64,000 nt of DNA from Rugamonas sp. A1-17 (lineage in GTDB: Bacteria > Pseudomonadota > Gammaproteobacteria > Burkholderiales > Burkholderiaceae_D): NCBI GenBank assembly GCA_025548565.1, contig JAJLPB010000019.1, positions 1 through 64,000 on the forward strand. Direction: 5' to 3'. Below, piece after piece: positions 51,243-59,473 of the stretch. The translations under genes were made by a program, and so were the position numbers. How positions within the stretch are numbered: position 1 is the first letter of the stretch; each line of letters begins with the position of its first letter. Under the pieces are notes generated by a model. That model saw only the letters and a list, made by a program, of their open reading frames with translations, was not told the DNA's origin and searched no databases.

Positions 51243-51614
51243 GTGTGCAATGTCGTAGCGTGTGGCTGCACTCAGCTGATTAGCAACCTCATCGCGCCCT
51301 GGCGGCGCCCGCAAACGGCCGGCAGCCGGTACAGGGATAGCCGTTTGCAACCCCTCATATTTCCAGCACGACTGTTGGCGAAGTTGGTTCCGTTCTTGGA
51401 GCGCCGCGTATTGATCGAACCCGTATCTCGGCTGGGTGACGAAATTTTCGTGCAGATGGATGAACAGAACAAAGCGCTCTTAAAGTTTGACCTGAAGGGT
51501 AGTCGGATCGGCCCTAAAGGGGGATGGAGAACGCATTTCGATCTCGGAAGCGATGACCCGCAAAACGAATACCGCCCGCAAACGCGGCCGCCTCACGATA
51601 TGGACTTTAGTTAA
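51243..51614 (+). CDS. Hypothetical protein, up to 123 aa (start uncertain)
   Basis: The frame opens at a GTG at 51243, but the first 45 codons are not protein-like; the real start may be within 51300-51400. The C-terminal part (LAKLVPFLERRVLIEPVSRL, DEQNKALLKFDLKGSRIGP) is soluble and basic. Possibly a truncated gene. Confidence 0.35.
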   Translation: MCNVVACGCTQLISNLIAPWRRPQTAGSRYRDSRLQPLIFPARLLAKLVPFLERRVLIEPVSRLGDEIFVQMDEQNKALLKFDLKGSRIGPKGGWRTHFDLGSDDPQNEYRPQTRPPHDMDFS

Positions 51615-51628
51615 AGGGAAAGGCAACT

Positions 51629-51916
51629 ATGCAGTTCGATTGTCAAACTTGCGGCGGTTGCTGCGGATACTCTAACGACTGGCCGGAGTTCGTGATCGAC
51701 GGTGATGGGGATGGTGTTCCCGATGAGTTGATCGATTTTGATAACGGCCGGATGAAATGTATCGGTGATCGGTGCTCCGCTCTGGTTGGAGAAATCGGCT
51801 CAGAGGTGTCTTGTTCAGTGTATGAGAATCGCCCGAGCGTATGCCGTGAATTTCAGTCAGGCGAGGATGGTTGCAAACAGGTGCGGCAATGGTTCAGAAT
51901 GACCCTTGCTGCGTAG
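51629..51916 (+). CDS. YkgJ-family cysteine-cluster protein, 95 aa
   Basis: Starts MQFDCQTCGGCCGYSNDWPE, with an AAAGGGAAAGG-type ribosome site. The C-x2-C-G-G-C-C cluster, then KCIGDRCSAL, VSCSVYENRPSVCREFQSGE and a further Cys are typical of the YkgJ (UPF0153) family, which probably binds Fe or Zn. It is shorter than most. It is next to a second, longer YkgJ gene. Confidence 0.8.
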   Translation: MQFDCQTCGGCCGYSNDWPEFVIDGDGDGVPDELIDFDNGRMKCIGDRCSALVGEIGSEVSCSVYENRPSVCREFQSGEDGCKQVRQWFRMTLAA

Positions 51917-51926
51917 GAGGGGGAAT

Positions 51927-52019
51927 ATGTTAGATTTGATTGATTGTCCCGCTTTGCACACACTAGGCGCAACTACGCGCGTTGCGCGCGCCAGCCAGGG
52001 AAGACGTGACCGCAGCTGA
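51927..52019 (+). other. Short frame with strong ribosome site (30 codons), possibly frameshifted
   Basis: AGGAGG before an ATG (MLDLIDCPALHTLGATTRVA) that closes at 52019. In another frame the sequence continues as ARPAREDVTAAERYAMGSADYG-like, to a stop at 52108-52110. The whole could be a frameshifted protein of about 60 residues. Not strong. Confidence 0.3.
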
Positions 52020-52136
52020 ACGCTATGCCATGGGATCGGCCGACTACGGGGCGAAATGGACATACCAGTTGGCCCGGATCATGACTCCGCTGACCCCACA
52101 GCCCCACTAATTCCGAATGAATATTAAAAGAAGCCT

Positions 52137-52733
52137 ATGAAAGAAATCGAAGAGCAAATACGCGAGCGGATGACCCGTGTCGAGGAAACGGCCGCTAGAA
52201 ATTTCAGTCGTATAGCCGATGCAGGCTTCAACGTTAAGACTGTTTCCGATCAGGCCTTTTCGATTGTTCAGGAAAACATGAGTTCCCGTGCAAAGCTCGG
52301 GAAATTGATCGCGCTAGTGGATTCGGTCGCGGCTACAGTAGCTCCATTCGTTGCGTGTAAGGAGACATGTTCCGGTTGCTGCTATATACCAGTACCAATT
52401 TCCGAGGTGGAAGCTGAACGAATTGGTGCTGCGATTGGCAGACCTCCCGCCAAAATGGCCAGCGATCATGAAGCCTCGATGGAAAAGTTCACTGGCGTCG
52501 TGTGTACTTTTCTGGTCGACAGAAAATGTTCAATCTACGAGCACCGTCCGATGAGCTGCCGAGCGCACGTATCGTTGGATGAGGATCCGCTACTTTGCGA
52601 GGCGCAGCCCTACGGGCGTCCCGACGTGAAAGTCTACAGTCTAGATCTTCGATTCGTCGATCTCGCATATGTCATGATGAATGGCGCACGACATGTGGCT
52701 GACGTCCGGGAGTTTTTCCCAGCAAACCGCTGA
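52137..52733 (+). CDS. YkgJ-family cysteine-cluster protein, 198 aa
   Basis: The start at 52137 (MKEIEEQIRERMTRVEETAA) is preceded by AAAGAAG. The C-terminal 130 residues carry ACKETCSGCCYIPVPISEVE, VVCTFLVDRKCSIYEHRPMS then CRAHVSLDEDPLLCEAQPYG: the cysteine pattern of the YkgJ family. The N-terminus is helical. Probably a metal-binding or Fe-S protein. Two of these side by side in a small-gene tract is unusual. Confidence 0.82.
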   Translation: MKEIEEQIRERMTRVEETAARNFSRIADAGFNVKTVSDQAFSIVQENMSSRAKLGKLIALVDSVAATVAPFVACKETCSGCCYIPVPISEVEAERIGAAIGRPPAKMASDHEASMEKFTGVVCTFLVDRKCSIYEHRPMSCRAHVSLDEDPLLCEAQPYGRPDVKVYSLDLRFVDLAYVMMNGARHVADVREFFPANR

Positions 52734-52782
52734 TGCACTATCTAGGATAGCGCCGATCACCATAGCTTTTTTGGAGAAATCG

Positions 52783-53169
52783 ATGACAAAGAGTACATAT
52801 TCAAACGATACGTTCACCTCACTGGTCTTCTGGGCCGGAATCTTGCTGTTCGCATTCCTAAAGTGGCATTTGCCCGATGGTCGACCGCCACAGGACCTGA
52901 CGGAATTCCTTGCCGTCGGAGCCTTGGTTGGCGGAGGTCTGCTGTTGTTTGGGGAAGCCGGCGCCTGGATGATGAATCATCGCCAGCAGTCCATCACCGA
53001 CCGCGGGTTCGGTGCCCTCATGGTGTTGAGCGCCACCGCGCTGGCGATCGGGCTCGTAGGACACTCTGTTTGGACGAATCGCGGCGAACTGGTGGTGGCG
53101 CTATTCTTCGGTGCCGCTCTTTACTTGGCTCTCCTGCGCAACCCGTTTGTCGCACTGACCAGGTCCTGA
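52783..53169 (+). CDS. Membrane protein, 128 aa
   Basis: TTGGAG before the ATG at 52783 (MTKSTYSNDTFTSLVFWAGI). Four hydrophobic segments (LVFWAGILLFAFLKW, FLAVGALVGGGLLLFGEAGA, FGALMVLSATALAIGLVGHS, VVALFFGAALYLALL). Small inner-membrane protein. Followed by an 85-aa membrane gene 17 bases away. Confidence 0.65.
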   Translation: MTKSTYSNDTFTSLVFWAGILLFAFLKWHLPDGRPPQDLTEFLAVGALVGGGLLLFGEAGAWMMNHRQQSITDRGFGALMVLSATALAIGLVGHSVWTNRGELVVALFFGAALYLALLRNPFVALTRS

Positions 53170-53186
53170 TCATCATTGGAGGAAAT

Positions 53187-53444
53187 ATGTTGGAGAAAAT
53201 TGAGGAGTTCAGTGCACGCTACTGCATCGCAGTCATGACAGCGTTCATGACACTTATCGAAAAATTGCCACCGGTGGCGTCGATGGGGCTGCCGTTACTC
53301 ATCACCGCAGCGGTGCATTGCTTTCTCCCTCGGTGGGTATTCCTTGCAATCACAATGCTCCTCTGGATTCCTGCCGCTGTAGGCATGGTGATCTTCGTGA
53401 CCAGTTGCTGGCCCCACATCCAACGGCGCACCACTTCTCGGTAG
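53187..53444 (+). CDS. Small membrane protein, 85 aa
   Basis: TTGGAGG before the ATG (MLEKIEEFSARYCIAVMTAF). Two hydrophobic helices (LLITAAVHCFLPRWVFLAIT, MLLWIPAAVGMVIFVTSC). Pairs with the preceding membrane protein. Function unknown. Confidence 0.65.
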   Translation: MLEKIEEFSARYCIAVMTAFMTLIEKLPPVASMGLPLLITAAVHCFLPRWVFLAITMLLWIPAAVGMVIFVTSCWPHIQRRTTSR

Positions 53445-53453
53445 ACCAACTTC

Positions 53454-53879
53454 ATGAGCGTTGCTGTCGCCTACGCGTCCGCTGACATCATGTCAGATCT
53501 GAGACGGACGAATGCACCGCTGGTCGGCCGTTGTTTCGAAAACTGCGTGATCGCCGTTCTGGGTCTTCCTGCTGAGTTACGGCTGCAATATGTTTTGGGA
53601 TTTATGACACCGCCGGGCCACAAATCTGAAGCGCATGCCTGGCTGTTGCAGGAGGGTCTTTCTGGTCCGGTCTATCTTGACCCGACTCTGCAAGATGGTT
53701 CGAAGCTATGGCAAATTCGAAGTCGCGAATTCATCTATGACGAGCGGTTCCGGATGACTAAAACTGAGTTGAAGGCATGGTTCCGTACCAAGTATCCAGA
53801 TCGCAAGTTTGACGATATCGGTGTGCCAGAAGGATCGGTTCGTTTGCCTAGAATTAATGCCGCTGGCGACTTGGAGTAA
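53454..53879 (+). CDS. Transglutaminase-like cysteine peptidase candidate, 141 aa
   Basis: MSVAVAYASADIMSDLRRTN... Key blocks: GRCFENCVIAVLGLP (Cys), KSEAHAWLLQEGLSGPVYLD (His and Asp, HAW...LDPT). C-H-D in this order and the HAWL...DPT context are like transglutaminase-fold peptidases. 10 bases after the membrane gene, 86 bases before the nitrilase-like gene. Assignment by motif only. Confidence 0.45.
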   Translation: MSVAVAYASADIMSDLRRTNAPLVGRCFENCVIAVLGLPAELRLQYVLGFMTPPGHKSEAHAWLLQEGLSGPVYLDPTLQDGSKLWQIRSREFIYDERFRMTKTELKAWFRTKYPDRKFDDIGVPEGSVRLPRINAAGDLE

Positions 53880-53965
53880 ATCGAAATACTGGGATCAAAA
53901 AGTGGCCGTCTGCTACACTGGATGCGCATCAATTTGGCCTCTAACCCTTTCGAACCTTCTGCCAC

Positions 53966-55705
53966 TTGAATATCCGCGAATTCATACGCCATCTCACCCC
54001 AGGTGGTACCAACGGATTTGCCGGCTACGTGCCCAATTCCGCCGGCGCCGACGACACCTCGTTAGCATGTCCAACCTGGCCCCCAGATCTGTTTGCGATT
54101 GCCGGCTCGATCATCGAGCATTCCGGCTGCTACACGCTGGCGACTCCTGATCGGGCCGCACTGGCCGACCACGGTGCGTTTCTTGATAAGATCATTGAGG
54201 CAGCCCAAGCGTGGAATCTCGACTGCTTTCACCCGCCCGGTGACGTCGTTGGTCTGTGGGATCAATTGGTCAACGAATTCGGCACGGTCGACATCTCGGC
54301 CGTCTGCAAAAACATTGAAACCGTGCGTTGTCTGCTTACGCTTTTCGCCATTGCCGACGAAGCCAGCATCGGCGCCGGTTGGGACGTCACCGATGAAGAA
54401 GTCAACGAGCGCACCTTTGCAGCGCTCGTCATGGGAAGCATGGCGTACAAGGGGCCTGATGAAACGTTTATGGTGCACCTACCGCACTCGTTATGCTGCG
54501 CGGTGGCGCCAGACAAGGTGATTGTGCTGCCCAAGGCCAATACGGCAACGGTAGGATGTACGATTCGCTCCCTGAGTCACTATTTGGCATTACTGCCGCC
54601 TGCAAGCATACTAGAACCTTCATGGACTTGGACAAGTACAACGGATCGTTCAACGACCAAGGCAGATGCTGCCTTGCCTTACGATGTGCGCCTGTTGCTG
54701 GTGCCGTTCCCCTACACCGTCCACGCCGATAGCTTCCAGCTCAACTCGGGACAAGGGAAGTATGGCTCAGATTACAAGATCCCCGCCTACTTTAGCGTGG
54801 TCCAGCGTTGGCTGGATGGACCGGAAGGCGAGGGGTCGATTACCGGCGAACGAATGGCACGCGATCTGTTCATGCCATTGATTCACGAAGCGCGGGCGCA
54901 GTCAGGCGAAGTCCCCAACGGGATCGTGCTTCCCGAATGTGCGTTATCGACCATCGTCGCAGAGCAGCTGGTCTACGCATTGAAGGATTCCGGGATAGAG
55001 TTCCTCATCACAGGCGTTCTGGATGTCGACCCAGAAACTGGCAAGGCTTATAACCGCGCGCAAACCTTTGTGATGCAGGATGGCGAGGAGGGCGCAGTCC
55101 TTCGCCAGCAAGGCAAGCATCATCGTTGGCGCCTGGATAAATCGCAGGTCGACCGCTATGCTTTGAATTTCGACCGAAGCCACGACAACGATCAGTGGTG
55201 GGAGGACATCGAGGTCGACCATCGCCAATTACCCTTTATTGGCCTGCGCAAAGACATGTCGATTACCACCCTCATATGCGAGGACTTGGCCCGGGCCGAC
55301 CCTGCGATGGGCGTCATCCGGTCCGTGGGCCCGAACCTGGTCATCGCCCTGCTGATGGATGGCCCCCAATTGGCAGTTCGCTGGCCGGGACGCTACGCCA
55401 CCGTCTTGGCCGAGGATCCCGGCTCTGCCGTCCTCAGTTTTACATGTTCGGGAATGGTAGATAGATCAAACTGGGTAGAGTCCCGGCCGGCGAATGCGAT
55501 CGGACTGTGGCGTGACGCCGGCGCGGGAGGGCGAACGCAGGAAATTGGGCTCCCCCAAGGCAGCCTCGGTGTCTTGCTGACCTTGGTATCGGCCAAAAAA
55601 CGTCAGACGACGCTCGATGGGCGCTCCGACCAGGAGCTTGCACGAAAATTAACTTTAAGAAACATCGTGCCGCTGTTTCTTGCGAACCGCCCTAAATGGA
55701 TATAG
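53966..55705 (+). CDS. Nitrilase-superfamily protein, 579 aa
   Basis: TTG start (53966) because the frame has a stop just upstream and no ATG nearby. The C-terminal half is a nitrilase-like fold: NGIVLPECALSTIVAEQLVY (Glu, about 320), QQGKHHRWRLDKSQVDR (Lys, about 382), and SITTLICEDLARADPAMGV (Cys, about 436), i.e. the E-K-C triad. The N-terminal 280 residues are unassigned. Nitrilase domains occur in C-N hydrolases and also fused to reverse transcriptases in the DRT1 defence system; no reverse transcriptase is present here. Substrate unknown. Confidence 0.7.
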   Translation: MNIREFIRHLTPGGTNGFAGYVPNSAGADDTSLACPTWPPDLFAIAGSIIEHSGCYTLATPDRAALADHGAFLDKIIEAAQAWNLDCFHPPGDVVGLWDQLVNEFGTVDISAVCKNIETVRCLLTLFAIADEASIGAGWDVTDEEVNERTFAALVMGSMAYKGPDETFMVHLPHSLCCAVAPDKVIVLPKANTATVGCTIRSLSHYLALLPPASILEPSWTWTSTTDRSTTKADAALPYDVRLLLVPFPYTVHADSFQLNSGQGKYGSDYKIPAYFSVVQRWLDGPEGEGSITGERMARDLFMPLIHEARAQSGEVPNGIVLPECALSTIVAEQLVYALKDSGIEFLITGVLDVDPETGKAYNRAQTFVMQDGEEGAVLRQQGKHHRWRLDKSQVDRYALNFDRSHDNDQWWEDIEVDHRQLPFIGLRKDMSITTLICEDLARADPAMGVIRSVGPNLVIALLMDGPQLAVRWPGRYATVLAEDPGSAVLSFTCSGMVDRSNWVESRPANAIGLWRDAGAGGRTQEIGLPQGSLGVLLTLVSAKKRQTTLDGRSDQELARKLTLRNIVPLFLANRPKWI

Positions 55706-55717
55706 ACTGGAACCACT

Positions 55718-56014
55718 ATGGCGACCAAATCATTCACTTTTGACCTCGGCAATCGGAATTTAACAACCGAGGAAGTTGGCGTGGTCAACAAGGCCAAGGA
55801 ATCGTTCGTTGCCAGCGCTGCTCGGCACGGGGTCCACATCGCCGGCGGCGTCTTGATCAAAGTTGCCTCCGGCGGCGCGGCAACGGGCGGTGTCGCCAAG
55901 CCACGAGGCACCGACATCGTGCGACATGCAACGCAACCAAGCGGAAAAACAGATGGTGGCCGTGACGCTGCGGGACACGCATCGCCGCCGCGAACTCGCG
56001 GCCATCGGGCTTGA
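55718..56014 (+). CDS. Small hypothetical protein, 98 aa
   Basis: 12 bases after the nitrilase-like stop, so probably cotranscribed. MATKSFTFDLGNRNLTTEEV, then FVASAARHGVHIAGGVLIKV; the C-terminal third is Gly/Arg/Pro-rich. A terminator follows in 18 bases. Function unknown. Confidence 0.55.
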   Translation: MATKSFTFDLGNRNLTTEEVGVVNKAKESFVASAARHGVHIAGGVLIKVASGGAATGGVAKPRGTDIVRHATQPSGKTDGGRDAAGHASPPRTRGHRA

Positions 56015-56031
56015 CCTGGTAACCCTGCACC

Positions 56032-56057
56032 AACGGCCTTCGGGCCGTTTTCTTTTG
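56032..56057 (+). terminator. Rho-independent terminator
   Basis: AACGGCC-TTCG-GGCCGTT followed by TTTCTTTT. Ends the plus-strand operon. Confidence 0.88.
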
Positions 56058-56385
56058 GGGAGTCCTTACCTGATAATCTGAATTATCAAGATGGAATTGT
56101 TGCCTAATGTGCACCGTGCGCGCGTTCATCGTCTCCGTCGTTGTGACATAAACGGAAGGCTCCCTGAGAGAAGGGTCCAATCGGCATAGCAATGACCAGA
56201 AGAAAGTCACATTGCCCGACATTTAGTATTTTGATTGGTCTTCGGCTTTGTAACGATAGCCGGGTGTGGTCGCAATTGCTCATATTCGGTTAATTGTGGT
56301 ACTATTGTCCTGTCGTCATCTGCAGGCGCTAACTTGGGATGGTTAATAGCAACCCCCCAGGGTTTGTAGGTGCAAAGCGTTCCAT

Positions 56386-56416
56386 CAAAGAGCCATCCCT
56401 AAAGGATGGCTCTTTG
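56386..56416 (-). terminator. 13-bp hairpin at the end of the Abi-like gene
   Basis: CAAAGAGCCATCC and GGATGGCTCTTTG pair perfectly around CTAAA, eight bases after the Abi-like stop (56425, minus). The 410-base stretch from 56015 to 56424 holds only this and the previous terminator. Confidence 0.7.
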
Positions 56417-56424
56417 TCTTTGTG

Positions 56425-57393
56425 CTAGGGCTTTGCTTGCAGCGAAAAATACCGACCGATCAGCTGCTGCTTGTGTTCAATCAGCACCGATTTGCTCCCC
56501 TGCAGATCGAGCTTTATCCCCCACGATTTGGTTAGCGAACTCAACCTGACAGTCTTCGCGTTGCCAATATTGCGGAAATGGTCGAAACCCTCCTGTGATA
56601 GCAGCCAGTCAAGATTGAGATGATTCTCGGAGGCCATGTAATCTCCAGCCCTACTTTTTGACAGCCAGGAAAGAAGCTGGGTCGTCCGCGCATACACCAA
56701 ACGCAGTCGGGCGATAGCTTGTGCCGGCGACGTCGGGGCAGGAGCGACAACACTGACTGGGTGACTCGTGCGAAGAATCCACTCATCCTTCAGTTCCCCG
56801 AACTTCCATACGGGCTCGAAATGAGCCACCCGGTTGCGCAGTTCGCCAATCAGATCCAGACGCATGAATAGCTTGTCCTGTTCGTGCTGGGACGTCCAAT
56901 AGGTGCTGGCCTTTTTGTTGTGATCCGGGAACACAGACGGAATTATGGTGTTCCAAGGAATTGGCAGGTTCGAGCTCGTTTTCCTAATTTGCAAGAGTCT
57001 GGGCCAGAACCCATAGGTCATTTGGGCCACCACGTGATGGCAAGGCGTTGTGGACACCAGCAATCCACCGGTCGTCTGTTTCCCAATCAGTTTCGCTGCC
57101 ACCGTCCCAGGGGAAATCACAAACCTGTACCAGTCGTTGGCATCTGGGGTGCCGGTTGAAACGCCAGGCTTATAGGCGAACCGGCTCAACTCACGATGCA
57201 GTCGGTTCCGCAGAATGATTTCAATGTTGCCGATCAGGCGCATCAAACGCATGGAAATGGCATCATTCCAGCAATAGATACCGTACAGTTCCGGGTCCGA
57301 GGGATTGTTGAAGAAGACACGGTAGCTCAACAAGCGTGGAGCAGATAGATCGTCAAGTGCGGCAGAAATGTCTTGAGGAAGATGATGGTGCAT
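56425..57393 (-). CDS. Abi-like protein with HEPN motif, 322 aa
   Basis: Starts at the ATG at 57393 (MHHHLPQDISAALDDLSAPR). Abi_2/AbiD-F family features: DPELYGIYCWNDAISMRLMR, GNIEIILRNRLHRELSRFAY, and LIGELRNRVAHFEPVW, whose RNRVAH fits the HEPN R-x4-6-H ribonuclease motif. Family members block phage by toxic RNA cleavage or growth arrest. It stands alone between the nitrilase tract and the restriction pair. Confidence 0.85.
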   Translation of the reverse strand: MHHHLPQDISAALDDLSAPRLLSYRVFFNNPSDPELYGIYCWNDAISMRLMRLIGNIEIILRNRLHRELSRFAYKPGVSTGTPDANDWYRFVISPGTVAAKLIGKQTTGGLLVSTTPCHHVVAQMTYGFWPRLLQIRKTSSNLPIPWNTIIPSVFPDHNKKASTYWTSQHEQDKLFMRLDLIGELRNRVAHFEPVWKFGELKDEWILRTSHPVSVVAPAPTSPAQAIARLRLVYARTTQLLSWLSKSRAGDYMASENHLNLDWLLSQEGFDHFRNIGNAKTVRLSSLTKSWGIKLDLQGSKSVLIEHKQQLIGRYFSLQAKP

Positions 57394-57882
57394 GTTCGGT
57401 TTATCTGTTGATGAAATTGCCAGCGAGAGCGGTATTATAGGAGCGAACTTGACGCCACACCTGGGAGAACTGCCTATATGCAGTGACTGTCGCAACGACA
57501 TCACCTATGTCACCCAAAATCTATTCAGGCGGAAATGGCGTCGAGCCCCCCTTCTAGCACCGGAACATGTTCATCATGTGGTTGCCGGCGTCAAATTGAA
57601 CCAGGCTGCCGAGATTCGTTGATCCAGGCCAATTCGCGCAAACGCAAGCCCGATGCGACTCCCAGACGCAGCACCTGGGTCAGGCATAATCGGCGCGATG
57701 GGTCAATCTGGCATCAGCGCCAACAGTCTAGAGGCGCTGGATCTGTCGGCCGATCACTTTCACGCACATTCGCATGCAGCAACATCCCAGCCGTCATCAC
57801 GAACAGCCGCGGTCCGGAATCGCTGGCCCCGCTTGTTAAGAGCCGGGCCAGCGATTCCGGCAGGAAAGCGCTCGCAAGCGGC
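57394..57882. other. Intergenic stretch with a 16-bp inverted repeat
   Basis: About 490 bases. CCGGAATCGCTGGCCC (57814-57829) and GGGCCAGCGATTCCGG (57845-57860) pair perfectly around 15 bases, just after the DUF2357 gene stop (57883, minus); likely its terminator or a mobile-element end. No gene is convincing in the rest. Confidence 0.55.
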
Positions 57883-59472
57883 TCAAGCCGACATCGTATT
57901 TGTCGCGGTCAAGCTTTGCTGCAACAGCCGGCGCAACTGATCCTTGCCACCCGCCGGCGACAGCGGCAGCGCGCCGACCCGGTGCTGGGCATGGAAGGCG
58001 GGATCTTCCAGCCAACCGGCGCCACCGCTTGCAGGGATCAGCAATAGCGCCAGATCCGGCGCGCGCCCGTCCCAGCGCAGGCAATCGCGGTAGATGTGGG
58101 CGGCTTCCATCGCGCTCAGCACGCTGGTTCTGGCAACGCTGTATTTGGGATCGAACACTAGGAAGCGGCGCATGTCGCCGGCCGTATAAGTGATGGCGAT
58201 ATCGGGGCGCCGTTCGCCGGAAATGCTGTAATGCCGGGCGCTCCCGGTATTCTGGTCCATCGCCCGGAACGTCTGCTGCAAACGGATGGTGAGCTCGATG
58301 CCGTCGGCTGTTCCCGTCTCGGACACCCGGTCGCTCTTGTCGCCGACGCGCCGATGCCAGCGCAGGGCCGGAAACAGGTCACGCAAGGCGCCGGCAAGGC
58401 ATAGGAAGCACCAGCGCTCATAGATTTCCCAGGTCGGGCTAAGCGGCAGCATCTCGCCCTGATGCGGGCCATCGATACCGGGGCGCAGCAGCTGCCAGCC
58501 CCGCTGGTAGGCGGCCGCGTAGAGCGGGTGCGCGGCAATCGCGTTCAGCCCTGCGGCCGACACCTCGGCGCGGCGGACGGCGGCTAACGGGCCGCTGCGG
58601 CTCTGGCGCTGCAGCGCCTGTTCCAGATCGCCGAGCAGCTTGCTCCGATACGGCAGTCTGGCGGCGACCGGGGTACGGAATCCCGTGTTGGCGGGGCCGG
58701 AGGACGACTGTTCAAGCTCCGTGCGCACCGCGCGCAGGCGTCGGATCACTGCCAGCACCAACGTCAGCAGGGTCCGGTGCGCCGGCGTGTCCAGGTCACG
58801 CGAGGACAGCGGGACATCAAACAGCATCTGGCCAGGCGCGCTGGCCGCGCTGACGTCGCCGCGCACGGCCGCCAGCAGTTGCGGGGTACGCGCCAGGCTG
58901 CGGGCGCTGTGCGGGTCAAAGCGGCGCACCTGATGCGGCGCTACCCGCCGGCGGTCGCTGCGCAGGACCGTCAGCGGCTGGGCGCACACCTGCTGCAAGG
59001 ACTGCAGCAGGAGCGGGCCGAAATGCTTGAGGCGCGCGAACTCAAGGTGAGGATTGCTATAATCGCCCGCCCCGCCGATCGCCGCTTGCGCCGCTTCTGC
59101 ACCAAAGAGCAGATCGGGACCGGCGGCCAGGACTTCGTCGAGCAACTGGCGGAACACAGTCTGGCCCAGCTTGCCGGGGCTGGGTGTAACGTCGAACTGG
59201 TAGCACGCCAGGCGCTTGCCGCCCGGGGCCAGCAGCTCCGCCTGCACCGTTCCCGCATAAAACAGTGGTTCCCATACCCAGCGCTGCCGGCCGTGCTCGA
59301 CGACGCGCTCGATTTCGACGTCGTCGATCACCAGCACACAGGCGGCGCTGAATTCCCATCCCAGCTCCAGCAGGTACTGGCGCCGTTCGCGAAAGCCGGT
59401 TACGCGTTCCGGCGCCGGCGGCGCGTCAAAGACGGCGCCGTCCGTGTCGCTGCAGCGCAGGCTGTACGTCAT
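57883..59472 (-). CDS. McrC-like DUF2357 PD-(D/E)XK nuclease
   Basis: 529 aa; ATG one base after the mcrB-like stop. N-terminal region (MTYSLRCSDTDGAVFDAPPA) is unassigned; the C-terminal third has RRPDIAITYTAGDMRRFLVF then DPKYSV, i.e. PD...D-x-K, the nuclease core of McrC/DUF2357 proteins. Together with the AAA+ partner it probably forms a modification-dependent or foreign-DNA restriction system. GC-rich. Confidence 0.82.
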   Translation of the reverse strand: MTYSLRCSDTDGAVFDAPPAPERVTGFRERRQYLLELGWEFSAACVLVIDDVEIERVVEHGRQRWVWEPLFYAGTVQAELLAPGGKRLACYQFDVTPSPGKLGQTVFRQLLDEVLAAGPDLLFGAEAAQAAIGGAGDYSNPHLEFARLKHFGPLLLQSLQQVCAQPLTVLRSDRRRVAPHQVRRFDPHSARSLARTPQLLAAVRGDVSAASAPGQMLFDVPLSSRDLDTPAHRTLLTLVLAVIRRLRAVRTELEQSSSGPANTGFRTPVAARLPYRSKLLGDLEQALQRQSRSGPLAAVRRAEVSAAGLNAIAAHPLYAAAYQRGWQLLRPGIDGPHQGEMLPLSPTWEIYERWCFLCLAGALRDLFPALRWHRRVGDKSDRVSETGTADGIELTIRLQQTFRAMDQNTGSARHYSISGERRPDIAITYTAGDMRRFLVFDPKYSVARTSVLSAMEAAHIYRDCLRWDGRAPDLALLLIPASGGAGWLEDPAFHAQHRVGALPLSPAGGKDQLRRLLQQSLTATNTMSA

Positions 59473-59473
59473 G

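Noticed and set aside
57392..58047. Plus-strand frames after the Abi-like start
   Set aside because: They begin at the divergent Abi start and run into the opposite strand of the DUF2357 gene, without ribosome sites.
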